From Lichenifustis flavocetrariae (lineage in GTDB: Bacteria; Pseudomonadota; Alphaproteobacteria; Rhizobiales; Beijerinckiaceae), in NCBI RefSeq assembly GCF_026130545.1, contig NZ_JAMOIM010000007.1:62001-126000 (forward strand): a DNA stretch of 64,000 bases, in the 5' to 3' direction. Positions 62,263 to 64,000 of this stretch are shown piece by piece. A program made the translations under genes and the position numbers. Every line of letters starts with the position of its first letter. The first letter of the stretch is position 1. The notes beneath the pieces were generated by a model, which saw only the letters and a list, made by a program, of their open reading frames with translations, was not told where the DNA came from and did not search any database.

Positions 62263-62958
62263 TCAGAGCTCGATGCCATAACGTCGCGCGGCCGCCCGGA
62301 TGTGGTTTCGCATGGAGGTTTCTGCGCCCAAGCTGTCCCGTGCGGCGATGCGGTCGCACACCTCTTCATGCTCGCGCAATGTGTCGCCCAAGCGGATGCG
62401 GAGCGTCATGGGCAGTCTCTGTGTCTCCACCATCATGTCACGCACTGGTCGATACATGCCGGCCAGGACGGGATTTGCCGCCAGGTCGAAGATACTATCG
62501 TGGAAGACGGCATCCGCAGCCGCCATGGCCGGGATGTCATCCGCCGCGAGCGCATTGCGCATGGCCTCTGTCGCGGCTTTAAGTCGTGCGGCTCCGGGCT
62601 CGTCACAACGCAGGGCGGCAAGGCGGGCCGCGTGGCTCTCGAGCCCCTCGCGCGCCTCGTAGACATCTCGTGGCGAGCAGCGTTCTGAGAACCGCCACAA
62701 AGGGGCGCGGTCCGTGACCTGGTTGACGTAGACGCCGCTGCCGATACGAACTTTGACCAGTCCCATCACTTCGAGAACGGAGATCGCCTCGCGGAGTGAC
62801 GGCCGACTCACACCGAGTTTTTCGGCGAGGTCGCGCTGGGAGGGCAGCTTGTCCCCGGGTCTCAGTCCGCCCCTCAGGATCAGGGCTTGCAGATGGTCGG
62901 ACACAGCGCGTGAGACGAGTGGCCGCTCGCCCTGAAACGGCTCAACCACGGGATCCAT
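62263..62958 (-). CDS. GntR/FadR-family transcriptional regulator
   Basis: A 231-residue second regulator: winged helix (SDHLQALILRGGLRPGDKLPSQRDLAEKLGVSRPSLREAISVLEVMGL) plus FCD domain (ADAVFHDSIFDLAANPVL, LREHEEVCDRIAARD). The ATG at 62958 has AAAGGG six bases upstream; the earlier ATG at 62991 has no ribosome site. Its promoter region is shared with the divergent amino-acid binding protein gene, where a FadR-type operator is visible, so it may regulate that transporter rather than the apionate genes. Confidence 0.88.
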   Translation of the reverse strand: MDPVVEPFQGERPLVSRAVSDHLQALILRGGLRPGDKLPSQRDLAEKLGVSRPSLREAISVLEVMGLVKVRIGSGVYVNQVTDRAPLWRFSERCSPRDVYEAREGLESHAARLAALRCDEPGAARLKAATEAMRNALAADDIPAMAAADAVFHDSIFDLAANPVLAGMYRPVRDMMVETQRLPMTLRIRLGDTLREHEEVCDRIAARDSLGAETSMRNHIRAAARRYGIEL

Positions 62959-63109
62959 CTTGAACCCTTTTGGGGGCAAATCGAAGGTCATTTGGGGAAG
63001 TTGCTTGGATGTTGAGCGTTGTGCACGCTTTTTCCGCCTCGCATCACAGTTGCGGTCAAGATCGCACCCGTTGCGCGCTTGCGCGATTCAGATCGATCCG
63101 TCACCTTAG

Positions 63110-63133
63110 ATTGGTCAAACCGGTCTGGCCAGA
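63110..63133. promoter_or_regulatory. FadR-type operator and adjacent palindrome
   Basis: ATTGGT-CAA-ACCGGT at 63110-63124 matches the GntR/FadR operator layout (TGGT-N3-ACC). It abuts a perfect palindrome TCTGGCCAGA at 63124-63133. Located 31 bases before the binding-protein gene. Confidence 0.5.
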
Positions 63134-63163
63134 TGTGAGACGGCCTTCAAGCAGGAGTGCTGC

Positions 63164-63976
63164 ATGTTCCGAGTGAATGTTTCAGAATGGTTGCGGCGGC
63201 GAGTTGTCGGAGTCGCCGCGCTGTCGCTCGGCCTTGGCGTTTCGGTCACTGCCCATGCGGCGGACATGAAGGTCGGGGCCAATATCGGAAACGTGCCGTG
63301 GGAGTTCCAGGACGCCAAGGGTGAAACGGTCGGTTTTGAGGTCGACCTCGTCAAGGAGATCGGCAAGCGTCTCGGAATGGACGTGACCTTCGTCAACATT
63401 CCCTTCACGGGCCTGTTCGCCGCCGTGCAGTCCGGCCAGATCGACGCTGCGGTATCGTCCATCACCATCACCAAGAAGCGGCTCGAGAGCGTCGCCTTCG
63501 CCCAGCCCTATTATGACAGCGACCAGTCGCTGACCGTGAAAGCCGACTCGGGGATCACGAGCCTCAAGGGCATGAGCGGCAAGGTCGCAGGCGTCGACAC
63601 CGGATCGACCGGTGACATGTGGGCCACCAAGCACATGGACGAGACGAAGATCAGCGACATCCGCAAATACGAGGGGCTTTCGCCCGCGATGCTCGACCTC
63701 GCGGCCGGCCGCATCGACGGCTACATCAGCGACATCCCGGCGCTGCAATATTACGTCAAGGACAAGCCGACCTACAAAGTGGTCGAGCGCATTCCAACAG
63801 GCGAGCAATATTCGATCATGATGGCGAAGGGCAGCCCGCTGCTGCCGAAGGTCAATGACGAGATCACCAAGCTCAAGGACGAAGGCTTCATCGCCAAGCT
63901 CCACGAGAAGTGGTTCGGCGCCAAGCCGGAAGCCACGACCTCGACGGTGATGAAGGCGGAGATGCCGAAGCTCTGA
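63164..63976 (+). CDS. Polar amino-acid ABC transporter substrate-binding protein
   Basis: A 270-residue periplasmic binding protein (SBP_bac_3 type). Signal peptide: VVGVAALSLGLGVSVTAHA. Typical motifs are GANIGNVPWEFQDAKGETVGFEVDLVKEIGKRLGM, NIPFTGLFAAVQSGQIDAAVSSITITKKRLESVAFAQPYY, and SGKVAGVDTGSTGDMW. AGGAG precedes the ATG. Permease and ATPase genes probably follow beyond the window edge. Confidence 0.92.
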   Translation: MFRVNVSEWLRRRVVGVAALSLGLGVSVTAHAADMKVGANIGNVPWEFQDAKGETVGFEVDLVKEIGKRLGMDVTFVNIPFTGLFAAVQSGQIDAAVSSITITKKRLESVAFAQPYYDSDQSLTVKADSGITSLKGMSGKVAGVDTGSTGDMWATKHMDETKISDIRKYEGLSPAMLDLAAGRIDGYISDIPALQYYVKDKPTYKVVERIPTGEQYSIMMAKGSPLLPKVNDEITKLKDEGFIAKLHEKWFGAKPEATTSTVMKAEMPKL

Positions 63977-64000
63977 GGCTTTGAGCCTCCCTTCTTCCAC

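Noticed and set aside
1-64000. CRISPR arrays, tRNA or rRNA genes, insertion sequences, prophage
   Set aside because: No regular spaced repeats, no cloverleaf-like or rRNA-like stretch, and no transposase, integrase or phage motif was recognised.

Overview
The window is high-GC chromosomal DNA that reads as an alphaproteobacterium of the order Hyphomicrobiales (Rhizobiales). Evidence is the gene order rpmD-rplO-secY-adk-rpsM-rpsK-rpoA-rplQ followed by an HtrA protease and RarA, the short-LID adenylate kinase, a DivJ/PleC/PdhS-type histidine kinase, and VPLPA-type C-terminal sorting signals. No rRNA, tRNA, CRISPR array, insertion sequence or phage gene was seen. Family and genus cannot be fixed from this sequence alone.

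Layout. (1) 1-11 kb: housekeeping and miscellaneous genes, namely a DHA2-type MFS exporter cut by the window edge, citrate synthase, an HIT protein, a class D beta-lactamase, a uracil-DNA glycosylase-family protein, a membrane histidine kinase, cobT/cobS, a DUF1289 protein, a retropepsin-like protease and dusA. (2) 11-15 kb: a three-subunit molybdenum aldehyde oxidoreductase of PaoABC type. (3) 15-25.2 kb: the ribosomal/RNA polymerase alpha block, all on the minus strand. It is interrupted by a VPLPA-CTERM exported protein between adk and rpsM, and it stops abruptly upstream of rpsE where rplR would be expected. (4) 25-33 kb: a small Cys-rich exported protein, ZntB, a patatin-like lipase, a 3-hydroxybutyrate dehydrogenase/acetoacetate decarboxylase pair, a secreted phosphoesterase and an amino-acid binding protein. 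(5) 33.3-42.9 kb: a tight type II secretion operon (D, O, F, G, H, I, J, K, L, M and a C-like gene) with no gspE ATPase. (6) 43-47.7 kb: a second VPLPA-CTERM protein, a PhoB-like regulator with a degenerate receiver, an AI-2E family permease and an OsmC-family protein. (7) 47.7-52.9 kb: a hydroxyproline catabolic cluster (M24 peptidase, AraC-type regulator, DapA-family deaminase, 4-hydroxyproline epimerase, FAD oxidase). (8) 53-63 kb: a ribose-type ABC importer, with one ATPase fused to a permease, divergent from a three-gene set (oxidoisomerase, RuBisCO-like protein, DUF1537 kinase) that matches published D-apionate catabolism; two FadR-type regulators follow. The window ends with a polar amino-acid binding protein.

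How the genes may work together. Hydroxyproline is abundant in plant cell-wall glycoproteins and D-apiose in plant pectins, so regions 7 and 8 together suggest use of plant or algal wall material. The type II secretion operon and the neighbouring exported phosphoesterase fit a lifestyle that uses secreted hydrolases. The most interesting regions are the RuBisCO-like/apionate cluster with its repeated putative operators, the rearranged ribosomal operon, and the ATPase-less secretion operon. All functional calls come from reading the sequence and recalled family knowledge; no database search was run.
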